DNA from: JBBDXS01 sp040902195
GTDB taxonomy: Bacteria > Chloroflexota > Dehalococcoidia > DSTF01 > RBG-16-68-14
NCBI GenBank assembly: GCA_040902195.1
Contig: JBBDXS010000010.1
Location: 62,001-126,000 of the forward strand
DNA: 64,000 nt
Direction: 5' to 3'
This document shows, one piece after another, positions 24,514 through 32,679 of this stretch (position 1 is the stretch's first letter; each line of letters begins with the position of its first letter). The position numbers were made by a program, and so were the translations under genes. Under the pieces are notes generated by a model. It saw nothing but the letters and a program-made list of their open reading frames with translations, was not told the DNA's origin and searched no databases.

Positions 24514-26196
24514 TCAGCGGTGCGCGAAGATGACGGCGCCGGAGGAGTTCCGCACAAGTCGATAGTCGTTCGCCGAAAAGAGCGACCGTTCCAACGTTGG
24601 GCAGCATCTCTCGGCAAGATAGACGTACGAGAACGTGACATCCCCCGAACGGGCCCAATGCTCGATGCAGAATGAGTCGCTGTAGGCGCACTGCTGCAGT
24701 CGCAACGCGCGTTCCGCTTGCTCCTCGCTCTTCTTTCGGCCAAGCCACTCGTACCCCTGGAACGTTCCGAGGCTCGTCCGGCCCGTGAGCGCAGGGAACC
24801 ACTCCGAGGTGCGATCGGTCGCCCAGTTCGTATCGCCGGTAACGACGAGGAACGTATCATTCTCGTCGGTGTTCTCCTTCACCCAGGCCATCGCATCGCG
24901 CTCCTGGCCGCCCAGGCCGTAGAGCAGACCCGTCGGATAGAAGGCGCTCTGCACGAGGATCGTCGCGAGGTAGGCGGCGACGAGCAGCACGCCGATCTTG
25001 GGCAGTAGCTCCGCACGGCGGGCCGGCCAGATGGACGAGCCGTCATGGTGGGCCGCGCCGTTTGTCTGCGGCGAGGCTGTTCGCGACGCCGTCATCTTCC
25101 AGATCGGAACGGCGAAGCTCACGACGGCCGTCGCCGTCAGCATCGCGACGGGAAGCGCGGCGAACGTCGGCGCGCTGCGCGGCTCCAGCACGACGATCGC
25201 GATTAGCCACAGCGGCACGAACGGCTTGCCCTGCGCCAGCAGGACCAGCGCACCGAGGATCGCGAGCACCGCCGAGACGTTGAGATACGGCTGCTCGGTG
25301 AAGCTCCAGTAATAGAAGTTGCGCCACGTCTCCCAGGAGTACCAGCCCTCCTGCGACGCCGAGAACAGCGGCGTGAAGCCGTGCTGCGCGACGACCGTGC
25401 CCCACCACGGAGCCGTGATCGCGAGGACGCCGCCGGCGACCAGCAGCGAGTTGATCGCGCTCGCGCGATCGCGGCCGTAGCAGCCCCACAACAACACCGC
25501 GCTAAACGCGAGGACCCAGCTCGCTTCGGGGTGGCTGAGGACGGTCATGCCGGCGAGTATCGCCGTGCCGAAGATGTAGCGGCGCTTTCGCGTTTGGTAG
25601 AGGAGCAGCACCTGATGCAGCGCGAGCACCGCGAACAGCAGGCCCATCGAACGCGTCAGGCCGCCGCCCATGATCAGCCACTTGTAGCTGCGAGGCGCCA
25701 GCGCGAAGAAGATCACCGTGAGCCCGACGACCGCGGGCGAGACGAACAGGCGCCGGCTCAAAAGATAGAGGGCGACGATCGTAAGCATGCTCGTGATGAG
25801 CGGGAGGAAGCGGAAGACGTCTAGCAGGCTCCAGGGCCCGATGTCATCGAGCGCGGCCGCGGAGTAGAACGGCAAGAACGGGTACGCGAACGGGATCGAT
25901 CCGCCGTTGTAGCTCGTGTACGCCGGCAGCGCGTAGTTGTGCGCCTGAATATCGCGCACCATGGTGTAGAAGAGGCCGCCGTCGTTAAGCGGGAAGTCGG
26001 AGTAGAGCGTGAACGACAGGCGGACAGACGCACCCAGGATGAGCGCCAGTCCCAACGCGAGCACGCCGATGTGCGCCTCGATGTCTTCGCGGACGCGCGC
26101 CCACGCAAGCTCCTGAGCGGACGCAATTTCGCGTACGCGCCGGAGCGGGACCGGGCGCCGAGCGACGGTTCTCTCTGCCACTGCCTGTGTAAACAA
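24514..26196 (-). CDS. Integral-membrane glycosyltransferase (GT39/ArnT-like)
   Basis: 560 residues with about 11-12 hydrophobic segments. The first luminal/periplasmic loop has DFPLNDGGLFYTMVRDI (about 67-83), in the place of the catalytic Asp motif of PMT/ArnT-type GT-C enzymes that use polyprenyl-phosphate sugars. A short extracytoplasmic tail with Cys residues ends the protein (QQCAYSDSFC; ERCC). Acceptor and donor unknown; O-glycosylation of the Thr/Pro-rich exported proteins here is a tempting but untested link. Confidence 0.82.
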   Translation of the reverse strand: MFTQAVAERTVARRPVPLRRVREIASAQELAWARVREDIEAHIGVLALGLALILGASVRLSFTLYSDFPLNDGGLFYTMVRDIQAHNYALPAYTSYNGGSIPFAYPFLPFYSAAALDDIGPWSLLDVFRFLPLITSMLTIVALYLLSRRLFVSPAVVGLTVIFFALAPRSYKWLIMGGGLTRSMGLLFAVLALHQVLLLYQTRKRRYIFGTAILAGMTVLSHPEASWVLAFSAVLLWGCYGRDRASAINSLLVAGGVLAITAPWWGTVVAQHGFTPLFSASQEGWYSWETWRNFYYWSFTEQPYLNVSAVLAILGALVLLAQGKPFVPLWLIAIVVLEPRSAPTFAALPVAMLTATAVVSFAVPIWKMTASRTASPQTNGAAHHDGSSIWPARRAELLPKIGVLLVAAYLATILVQSAFYPTGLLYGLGGQERDAMAWVKENTDENDTFLVVTGDTNWATDRTSEWFPALTGRTSLGTFQGYEWLGRKKSEEQAERALRLQQCAYSDSFCIEHWARSGDVTFSYVYLAERCCPTLERSLFSANDYRLVRNSSGAVIFAHR

Positions 26197-26532
26197 TTGT
26201 AACCACTTCCCCGCTTACGGCCAGGGTAGAGTTGGCAACCTCGCATGGGCGCTGCCCCCTCGCGCTCCCCGCCGGGCTTTAGGGTGAGGACATCGGGCTG
26301 CTCGACAAAGCACTGTCCGTACCCAGGAGTGCTGAGGGCTGGAGCCCTCTGCCGGGGGGTCTGGGGGGTGTCCCCCCAGATAACAACCCTCCTGGGTAGG
26401 CGGGCGGGTAGCCAGAACATCCCGATAGCCGGCGTAAGGATATGCGTCGGCACAGCCACCCGTTCCTTGTTCCCGATTCCGTCCTTTGCTATCTTCGAGG
26501 CGCTGCTAGCCCCATACGAGGAGGAACCTATC
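26197..26532. other. Intergenic region before the Rieske gene
   Basis: 336 bp. Contains a reverse-oriented copy of the GC-rich repeat (26321-26410) and, at 26486-26492, a TGCTATC -10-like box upstream of the Rieske gene. An open frame through it reads repeat sequence and is not considered coding. Confidence 0.5.
26321..26410 (-). repeat. GC-rich dispersed repeat, reverse orientation
   Basis: Read on the minus strand it gives GCCCGCCTACCCAGGAGGG, TTGTTATCTGGGGGGACACC, CCCCAGACCCCCCGGCAGAG and GGCTCC, matching 51760-51841 and 54418-54540. Confidence 0.75.
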
Positions 26533-26949
26533 GTGGCCGTCGATACCAAGAAGACGGAAGCCCCTAAAGGTAAGGAATCGGGCGCGTATACGTTCGTGTC
26601 CGTCTGCAAGTCCGAGGACCTGCCGGAGGGCGAGGTGCGCCAGCTCAAGGCGCGCGGCAAGGAGATCGCGGTAGGACGGCTCGTGGGCGGACAGGTCTTC
26701 GCGGTGGGCGGCCGCTGCAGCCACATGTTCGCCCGGCTCGGCAAGGGCACGCTGGACGGCACGCTACTCGAATGCCCCTGGCACGGCGCCCAGTTCGATG
26801 TCACCGACGGCTGCGTCGCGAAGTGGGCCCAGCGTCCGCTCGCGCTCAAGCTCCTCTACGACGCAACGCTCCCCGCCTTCATGAAGCGCCCCATCCCCAC
26901 CTACGACGTGAAGGAAGAGAACGGCGAGGTCTTCGTCGCCGTAGACTAG
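26533..26949 (+). CDS. Rieske [2Fe-2S] ferredoxin-type protein
   Basis: 138-residue soluble Rieske protein, likely an electron carrier for an oxygenase or reductase. Ligands C62 and H64 (RCSHMFARLG) and C81 and H84 (ECPWHGAQFD) are all present. An unusual insertion (KLLYDATLPAFMKRPIPTYD) precedes the final strand VFVAVD. The GTG start is set by AGGAGGA 7 nt upstream. No oxygenase partner is adjacent. Confidence 0.9.
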   Translation: MAVDTKKTEAPKGKESGAYTFVSVCKSEDLPEGEVRQLKARGKEIAVGRLVGGQVFAVGGRCSHMFARLGKGTLDGTLLECPWHGAQFDVTDGCVAKWAQRPLALKLLYDATLPAFMKRPIPTYDVKEENGEVFVAVD

Positions 26950-27007
26950 CGACAGCCCAGCGCTAAACGTGTTATGCTGGCCGCCTCTGGAAGGAGGGTG
27001 GTGGCTC

Positions 27008-28516
27008 ATGCGCCTTCCCTGGTCAGCTGTCTCTATCCTCGCCATGCTCGTCGTGACGGGTCTGACTTCGACCGGCAGCGTGCATGCGGCGGGCTCCTAC
27101 AACACGATTGCGTTACCGGCTAGCGGCGCCAGCCGAGAACTGGAGCTTGACTCCTCCGGCAATCCCATCGTTGCCTACCTCGGGTCCGATGGTCATCTTG
27201 GTCTCTTACACTGCGACGATCCTGCCTGCATGCCAGGAGGAGATAGCATCGAGATACTCGCACCAATGCTGGATTCGGAACATGCGGTCTCGATGGTCAT
27301 CGACGCTGTCGGGAACCCCGTGATCGCCTTTAGGGATCCGACGACAGTGAGGCTGGTGCATTGCAACGACGAAGATTGCAGCGGCGGAGATGAAGTTATC
27401 ACTACACCTGACCTCGATGAGGCGGGGTCTCACTCGCTAGTGCTGGATGCGGCCGGCAATCCGGTCATGAGCTACGAAGCTTCAGGTAACCTACGTCTAC
27501 TCCACTGCAACGATCCGGCGTGTAGCGACGGCGATGAGAGCATTGCGACCCTCGCAGACACGTCGCCAGTGCATACATCGCTTCAGCTCGATCAGGACGG
27601 AAATCCAGTGGTCGCATTCGTTCGGATAAACAGCATCGTCGACGGCACGCTACTCGTACTCCACTGCGACGAACCAGACTGCGAAGGTGGCGGAGAGAAT
27701 ATCGAGTCGCCCGATCCCCTCGTAACCACACCACGCCATCCGTCCCTAGCGTTGGATACGACGTGGAACCCGGTGATCGCCTACGAGAACACCTTGGCCG
27801 ACGAAATCAAACTTCTCCACTGCAATGATCCGGACTGCGCAGACTCAAATGACAGTATTACTACACTTGAATCGGCGTATTACAGCATCTGGTATCCGTC
27901 TCTGCGCCTTGATGAGGCGGGGCTCCCGGTTCTGACCTACTGGAATTTGGGTTCCGGCCCAGGTGCTGGCCTCACTCTTCTGCGTTGTGACGACCCGCTT
28001 TGCACGGGAGCGAATGAGAGCATCGCGTCGCCCGAGCCGCAGGGAAATGGTCGCCCATCGCTGACGCTTGATGCGTTTGGGAATGCCGTTGTCGCGTATG
28101 AGGACGACTATTGGGGAGGAGCCGGCAGCGTGCGAGTGCTCCACTGCGGCACCCCAGGCTGTGAGCCAGACACTGACGCCGATCAATGCAACGACGCGTA
28201 CGAACTTTTCACCACACCGGGCAGCGAAGCGACGGGAGGGCTGCGTGATCCGCTCAACCCCTACGACTTCTACGATACGGACGGCAACCGCGTTATCGAC
28301 CTGTTCATCGACATCTTCAACGTCGCGAATGCCTTCGGTGACGACGCGGACAGCGACCCGCCGGGCGAGCCCGACGGCTACGACGCGACGCTCGACCGCT
28401 CGGCGGCGCCGATGGGCATGGACGTCTGGGACATGGGCCCGCCGGACGGCACAATCGATCTGTTTACGGACATCTTCGGCGTCGCGTACCAGTACGGGCA
28501 CGACTGTTCCACGTAG
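27008..28516 (+). CDS. Secreted seven-repeat protein (LLHCNDPxC repeats) with dockerin-like end
   Basis: 502 residues. Signal peptide (MRLPWSAVSILAMLVVTGLTSTGSVHA). Seven repeats of about 48-55 residues, each with SLxLDxxGNPVxAY, then a strand, then LLHCNDPDC; two Cys five apart occur in every copy. The count and length suggest a seven-bladed propeller, possibly with a disulfide at each CxxxxC. The end is the recurrent module (DTDGNRVIDLFIDIFNVANAFGDD and PPDGTIDLFTDIFGVAYQYGHDC by parts). ATG 27008 has AAGGAGG upstream. I know no characterised family for these repeats. Lower GC than the housekeeping genes. Confidence 0.78.
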   Translation: MRLPWSAVSILAMLVVTGLTSTGSVHAAGSYNTIALPASGASRELELDSSGNPIVAYLGSDGHLGLLHCDDPACMPGGDSIEILAPMLDSEHAVSMVIDAVGNPVIAFRDPTTVRLVHCNDEDCSGGDEVITTPDLDEAGSHSLVLDAAGNPVMSYEASGNLRLLHCNDPACSDGDESIATLADTSPVHTSLQLDQDGNPVVAFVRINSIVDGTLLVLHCDEPDCEGGGENIESPDPLVTTPRHPSLALDTTWNPVIAYENTLADEIKLLHCNDPDCADSNDSITTLESAYYSIWYPSLRLDEAGLPVLTYWNLGSGPGAGLTLLRCDDPLCTGANESIASPEPQGNGRPSLTLDAFGNAVVAYEDDYWGGAGSVRVLHCGTPGCEPDTDADQCNDAYELFTTPGSEATGGLRDPLNPYDFYDTDGNRVIDLFIDIFNVANAFGDDADSDPPGEPDGYDATLDRSAAPMGMDVWDMGPPDGTIDLFTDIFGVAYQYGHDCST

Positions 28517-28562
28517 CTATCGGCTGTCAGCCGTCGGCCGTCGGCCGTCAGCTTTCGGCGCG
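28513..28562. repeat. Short interspersed repeat (CGGCTGTCAGCCGTCGG type)
   Basis: Three CAGCCGTCGGC-like units directly after the stop codon, as at 12233 after the other propeller gene. Confidence 0.5.
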
Positions 28563-28650
28563 ACGGCGGCGCTTGGACACCCTCACCCCCGACCCCTCTC
28601 CCTCTGAAGAGGGAGAGGGGAGCTTGCGATGTCACAACAAGGTTAGATCG

Positions 28651-28730
28651 CGCTGACGCACGAGGTGTCAGGTCCTTCGGGCTCCCCGCCCCAGTCGCGC
28701 TCTACCCCACTCCCCTCAGGATGACAAAGA
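28651..28730. repeat. 80-bp dispersed repeat, copy B
   Basis: Near-identical to 13315-13394, and directly followed by the 29-bp palindrome at 28733. Confidence 0.8.
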
Positions 28731-28732
28731 TA

Positions 28733-28761
28733 GTAGGGGCGGGTTTGAAACCCGCCCCTAC
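28733..28761. repeat. Perfect palindrome, copy 2 (REP-like)
   Basis: Identical over all 29 bp to 3329-3357. Confidence 0.85.
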
Positions 28762-28765
28762 ACGC

Positions 28766-28771
28766 TACAAT
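28766..28771 (+). promoter_or_regulatory. -10 box (TACAAT) for the GH172 gene
   Basis: Seven nt before ATG 28779; supports that ATG as the original start despite the frameshift downstream. Confidence 0.5.
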
Positions 28772-28778
28772 TCCGCCG

Positions 28779-28875
28779 ATGTTCTCCTCCCTGGACAACC
28801 TCCCTCGCTTGCGCAAACGCCCGGCGGCGTCGCGCGTCGTCGTACGACACGACGGGCGGCAACCTCGATTCGTGG
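28779..28875 (+). pseudogene. Frameshifted N-terminus of the GH172 gene
   Basis: From ATG 28779 the frame reads MFSSLDNLPRLRKRPAASR, typical of the start of GH172/DUF2961 proteins. The next family motif, SSYDTTGGNLDSW, is in the +1 frame (28837-28875) and leads without a stop into 28876. The switch point lies in 28815-28840. One extra base, real or a sequence error, would explain it. Confidence 0.6.
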
Positions 28876-29835
28876 ATGCTGCAGCCCGGCGAGCCGCGCA
28901 CGCTGGCGCGCATGGAGGGCGCGGGCGCCGTCCGCCATATCTGGATGACGCTTGCCTCTCGCGAGGACTTCTACCCGCGACGGGCAGTCCTACGCATATA
29001 CTGGGACGGCGCGGAGACGCCGTGCGTCGAGGCGCCCGCCGGCGACTTCTTCGGCATCGGCCACGGCGTCACGAAAGAGTTCTCGTCGCTGCCGCTGACG
29101 ATGAGCCCGCGCGATGGGCGCGGGTGGAACTGCTTCTTCCCGATGCCCTACGCTTCGGGCGGGCGCATCGACATCACGAACGAGGGCGAGCGACGCCTCG
29201 TGGTGTACTTCTACGTCGACTACGAGGAGTACGACGCGCTCGAGGACGGCATCGGGCGCTTCCACGCGCAGTGGCGCTGCGAGCATCCAACCGAGGGCTG
29301 GGGCGACAACACGCGCCGGCTCGACCAGGACCGCGACTACTCGCGCGAGATCAACACGACGCCTAATCTCGACGGGGCGGGCAACTACGTGATTCTAGAA
29401 GCGCACGGGCGCGGACACTACGTCGGTTGCAATCTGAACGTCCACTACTTCGAGCGCCAAAACAACGACTGGTACGGAGAAGGCGACGACATGATCTACA
29501 TCGATGGCGACGTGCGGCCGACGCTGCACGGCACGGGGACGGAGGACTACTTCGGCACGGCGTGGAGCCCCCAGACGGAGTTCTGCGCGCCCTATCACGG
29601 CCTGCCGCTCACCGAAGGCACGGAGGACTGGCCGTGGGGCGGCCGCCACTCGATGTACCGCTTCCACATCGAGGACCCGGTGCACTTCCGCGAATCGGTC
29701 CGCGTGACGATCGAGCACGGCCACGCCAACCACCTGTCGCACGACTTTTCATCGACGGCGTACTGGTACCAGACGGAGCCCCACGGCGCGTTCCCATCGC
29801 TGCCGGACGCCGCGGCGCGGCTGCCGCGGGGGTAA
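28876..29835 (+). CDS. GH172 / DUF2961 glycoside hydrolase
   Basis: 319 residues in this frame. GH172 enzymes act on fructofuranosyl or arabinofuranosyl linkages. Matching parts: ARMEGAGAVRHIWMTL at the start, GRGHYVGCNLNVHYFE, DDMIYIDGDVRPTLHGTGTEDYF with the hallmark GTGTEDYF, and SMYRFHIEDPVHFRESVRVTIEHGHAN. The end (YWYQTEPHGAFPSLP) is complete. No signal peptide is seen, so the enzyme should be cytoplasmic. The first 30 or so residues are in another frame (28779-28875), so the gene may be intact in reality. Substrate not predictable. Confidence 0.88.
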   Translation: MLQPGEPRTLARMEGAGAVRHIWMTLASREDFYPRRAVLRIYWDGAETPCVEAPAGDFFGIGHGVTKEFSSLPLTMSPRDGRGWNCFFPMPYASGGRIDITNEGERRLVVYFYVDYEEYDALEDGIGRFHAQWRCEHPTEGWGDNTRRLDQDRDYSREINTTPNLDGAGNYVILEAHGRGHYVGCNLNVHYFERQNNDWYGEGDDMIYIDGDVRPTLHGTGTEDYFGTAWSPQTEFCAPYHGLPLTEGTEDWPWGGRHSMYRFHIEDPVHFRESVRVTIEHGHANHLSHDFSSTAYWYQTEPHGAFPSLPDAAARLPRG

Positions 29836-29989
29836 CGTTGCGGGAGGCCTCCGCCTGAGGCGGTCAAGTTCCGGCCTCCCCTACGAGCAAGGGGGCCGTT
29901 ATGAAACGTCGCGCTCGGCCATTTGGTACTATAGGCGCCTTAGGACAGATTCCCGCCGCACAAAGGGGCCCCTGGGGAAGCAACCGATC

Positions 29990-31543
29990 ATGGCTGTTCG
30001 AACAGTACTGCTCGCGATGACGCTGTGCGCGCTAGTCCTTGCCGCGACGGCTACTCTACTCTGGCCCAAGCCAGAAGGGACTTCTGCGGCCGGAACCAGC
30101 GTTGCCGGGGTGGCGGCTGGGGAGCACCACACGTGCGCGGTCATGACGGCGGGTGGCGTCAAGTGCTGGGGCTACAACTACTTCGGCCAGCTAGGCAACG
30201 GCACGTTCACGAACAGCAGCACGCCCGTCAACGTCTCCGGCCTCAGCTCGGGCGTCGCGGCCGTGGCGGCTGGAGACAACCACTCGTGCGCGATCACGAC
30301 GGCGGGGGGCCTCAAGTGCTGGGGCAAGAACAGCCTCGGCCAGCTGGGCAGCGGAATAGTGGCGGATACCATCGTCACGCCCGTCGACGTCTTCGGGCTC
30401 ACCTCAGGAGTCGCGGCTGTCACCGCAGGTAACTACCACACGTGCGCGATCACGACGGCGGGGGGCCTCAAGTGCTGGGGCCGCAACAGCCTGGGCGAGC
30501 TGGGCAACGGAACAACGACGAATAGCAGCACGCCCGTCGACGTCTCCGGCCTCACCTCAGGCGTCGCCGCCGTCTCGGCCGGAGAACACCACACATGCGC
30601 GGTCACGACGGCGGGGGGCCTCAAGTGCTGGGGCTCTAACCTCTACGGAGCGCTTGGCAACGGTACGGCGACGGACAGCACAACACCTGTCAACGTCTCC
30701 GGCCTCACCTCAGGCGTTGCGTCCGTGGCGGCTGGGGAGCACCACACGTGCGCGCGCATGACGGCGGGGGGCCTCAAGTGCTGGGGCAACAACAGCCTCG
30801 GCCAGGTGGGCAACGGCACGACAAGCACAAGCGGCTGTCAATGCATCGCGACACCTGTCGACGTCTCCGGGCTCACCTCAGGCGTCGCCGCCATCGCGGC
30901 TGGGGACTTCCACACGTGCGCGCTCAGAACGACGGGGGGCCTCAGGTGCTGGGGGCACAACGGCTTCGGCGGGCTGGGCAACGGCACGACGGCAGATAGC
31001 AACGCGCCCGTCGACGTCTCCGGGCTCAGCTCAGGCGTCGGCGCCGTCTCGGGTGGCGGCTACCACTCGTGCGCGATCACGACAGCGGGGGTCCTCAAGT
31101 GCTGGGGCTACAATGTCAGCGGCGCGCTGGGCGACGGCACGACCACGAGTAGCAGCATCCCAATCGACGTCACAGGGCTCAAGCCCGCGGTCGGCCCGGA
31201 CTCTGATGGTGACGGCTGCCCGGACAGCGCCGAGCAACAAACTGCGATCGACAGCGAGGTAACCGGCGGCAGGCGCGACTACCTGAACCCCTACGACTTC
31301 TACGACATCGATGGCAGCAAGGCTATCGACCTGTTTGTCGACATCTTCAGCGTTGCGTTTGGCTACGGCGACGACGCGGACACCGTCGGGCCGGGCGAGC
31401 CCGATGGCTACGACGCGAACCTCGACCGCTCGGAAGCGCCGATGGGCATGGACGTGTGGGACATGGGCGCGCCGGACGGCTCGATCGATCTCTTCACGGA
31501 CATCTTCGGCGTGGCGTTCCAGTTCGGGCATAGCTGCGCGTAA
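29990..31543 (+). CDS. Secreted RCC1-like seven-repeat protein with dockerin-like end
   Basis: 517 residues. Signal peptide (VLLAMTLCALVLAATATLLW), then exactly seven RCC1-like repeats of 51-52 residues (AAGEHHTCAITTAGGLKCWG.NSLGQLGNGT...TPVDVSGLTSGVA, given as a pattern), each with HTCA and KCWG cysteines ten apart. The repeats are much more uniform than in the paralog at 19328-21001 and lack the long inserts. The end is the recurrent two-loop module (DIDGSKAIDLFVDIFSVAFGYGDD; APDGSIDLFTDIFGVAFQFGHSC). A binding or surface role is inferred from the fold only. Confidence 0.84.
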   Translation: MAVRTVLLAMTLCALVLAATATLLWPKPEGTSAAGTSVAGVAAGEHHTCAVMTAGGVKCWGYNYFGQLGNGTFTNSSTPVNVSGLSSGVAAVAAGDNHSCAITTAGGLKCWGKNSLGQLGSGIVADTIVTPVDVFGLTSGVAAVTAGNYHTCAITTAGGLKCWGRNSLGELGNGTTTNSSTPVDVSGLTSGVAAVSAGEHHTCAVTTAGGLKCWGSNLYGALGNGTATDSTTPVNVSGLTSGVASVAAGEHHTCARMTAGGLKCWGNNSLGQVGNGTTSTSGCQCIATPVDVSGLTSGVAAIAAGDFHTCALRTTGGLRCWGHNGFGGLGNGTTADSNAPVDVSGLSSGVGAVSGGGYHSCAITTAGVLKCWGYNVSGALGDGTTTSSSIPIDVTGLKPAVGPDSDGDGCPDSAEQQTAIDSEVTGGRRDYLNPYDFYDIDGSKAIDLFVDIFSVAFGYGDDADTVGPGEPDGYDANLDRSEAPMGMDVWDMGAPDGSIDLFTDIFGVAFQFGHSCA

Positions 31544-31550
31544 CCGCAAT

Positions 31551-31577
31551 GTAGGGACAGGTCTTGCCTGCCCCTAC
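31551..31577. repeat. REP-like hairpin GTAGGGACAGG...CCTGCCCCTAC
   Basis: Eleven-bp arms with one mismatch, 8 bp after the stop of the RCC1-like gene. Confidence 0.65.
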
Positions 31578-31602
31578 CGCGGAAGGACGCCCCTGCGACG
31601 AC

Positions 31603-31647
31603 GCAGAACAGCAGGCCCCCGAAATATTCGGGGGCCTGCTGTTCTGC
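31603..31647. terminator. Perfect 21-bp-stem palindrome between convergent genes
   Basis: Arms 31603-31623 and 31627-31647 match at all 21 positions around the loop ATA; the core is GGCCCCCGAA-ATA-TTCGGGGGCC. Its place between the 3' ends of a plus and a minus gene fits a bidirectional terminator. Confidence 0.85.
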
Positions 31648-31666
31648 GGGTTATGAATGGAGTAGC

Positions 31667-32152
31667 TTAGGCGGCTTCCTCAGCGGCGGTCTTGCGCGCG
31701 CGCGGCGCGGGGGCCGAGACGGCCTCCTGAGTGCGCAGGAACGACGGGCGGAGCGCCTCGCCGGTGCGCGTTACGAACTCTCGGACCTGCTCGACGGCGG
31801 GACGGCTCGCGTCGAAGTTGGCACGCAGGACACGCTCGACGGTCGTACGCGTCTCGCGGTTGGCGGTGACGGCCTCCTCGAGCGCGTTGCGGGCGAACTC
31901 GAAGACGCGCTCCTGCGCTACGATCGCCTTCTGGTACGCCAGACCGGTGTTGCCGACGATGTCGGCCGGGTCCTGGATCACCTTGCGCGTGAGATCGAGG
32001 GCGTCCTGCTGGATGCGCTCGGCCTCAGAGACGAGAGCCGTCGTGACGCGGTGCGCCCGCTCGCTAGCGGTCTTGACGCGGTCCATGACGGCGGTCGAGC
32101 TCTCGGTGAGGGCGTCGACGAAACGGTCCGCCGGGCCAGTTTGGGTTGCCAT
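31667..32152 (-). CDS. Phasin-like helical protein
   Basis: 161 residues, almost all amphipathic helix (DRFVDALTESSTAVMDRVKTASERAHRV...; EQVREFVTRTGEALRPSFL) with an Ala/Lys-rich tail (APAPRARKTAAEEAA). This resembles phasins, which coat polyhydroxyalkanoate granules. The divergent PadR gene resembles PhaQ, the PHB-responsive repressor located beside phaP in Bacillus, which supports the call. PHA synthase is not in the window. A membrane- or DNA-associated helical protein is the alternative. Confidence 0.65.
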   Translation of the reverse strand: MATQTGPADRFVDALTESSTAVMDRVKTASERAHRVTTALVSEAERIQQDALDLTRKVIQDPADIVGNTGLAYQKAIVAQERVFEFARNALEEAVTANRETRTTVERVLRANFDASRPAVEQVREFVTRTGEALRPSFLRTQEAVSAPAPRARKTAAEEAA

Positions 32153-32277
32153 GAGATGATTCCTCCTCTTGCTCTTGACTTCTGATGATAGATGCAGTAT
32201 ACAGATAGTATCGGTACGCAGTCAACCCCTTATCAAGCAAATTTGAGAAAAATTTCTCACAAGAGGGAATCGAACCT
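32153..32277. promoter_or_regulatory. Divergent phasin / PadR promoter region
   Basis: AT-rich 125 bp. AGTATAC-AGAT-AGTATC at 32196-32211 contains repeated AGTAT and the inverted pair ATAC/GTAT, a possible PadR operator. The phasin ribosome binding site (GAGGAGGA, minus) lies at 32159-32166. Confidence 0.4.
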
Positions 32278-32655
32278 ATGGCAGACGAAGAGAAGAACGG
32301 CCATTCTGGGATGCGCCTCCACGGCGAGATGCTTTCGACCAGCATCCTGGCGATGCTGAGGGAGTGGAACGCCCACGGCTACCAGCTCTCGAAGCGGCTG
32401 GCCGAGTCCGGCCTGCCGCCCTTCGATTCGGGCACCATCTACCGGACGCTCCGGCAGCTAGAGCAGGACGGCATGATTTCCTCCTTGTGGGACACCTCCG
32501 CCTCAGGCCCGGCGCGCCGGATGTACTCGCTCACGAAGACCGGCGACACGATGCTTTCGGCGTGGATCGAGTCGTTGCAGAAGTACCAGGCATTCCTGCA
32601 GTCGGCCGTCGCAGGCCAGAAGGACCGCCTCGACGAAAAAGAGCAGCCCGAATAG
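32278..32655 (+). CDS. PadR-family regulator, PhaQ-like
   Basis: 125 residues. Winged-helix PadR pattern: LHGEMLSTSILAMLREWNAHGYQLSKRLAE, FDSGTIYRTLRQLEQDGMISS and PARRMYSLTKTGDTML, then a long C-terminal helix for dimerisation. PadR proteins bind inverted repeats and are released by a ligand. Divergent from the phasin-like gene, as phaQ is from or beside phaP in Bacillus; it may also repress itself. Confidence 0.85.
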   Translation: MADEEKNGHSGMRLHGEMLSTSILAMLREWNAHGYQLSKRLAESGLPPFDSGTIYRTLRQLEQDGMISSLWDTSASGPARRMYSLTKTGDTMLSAWIESLQKYQAFLQSAVAGQKDRLDEKEQPE

Positions 32656-32679
32656 ACCAGCCACAACCTCCTGTTTTTT

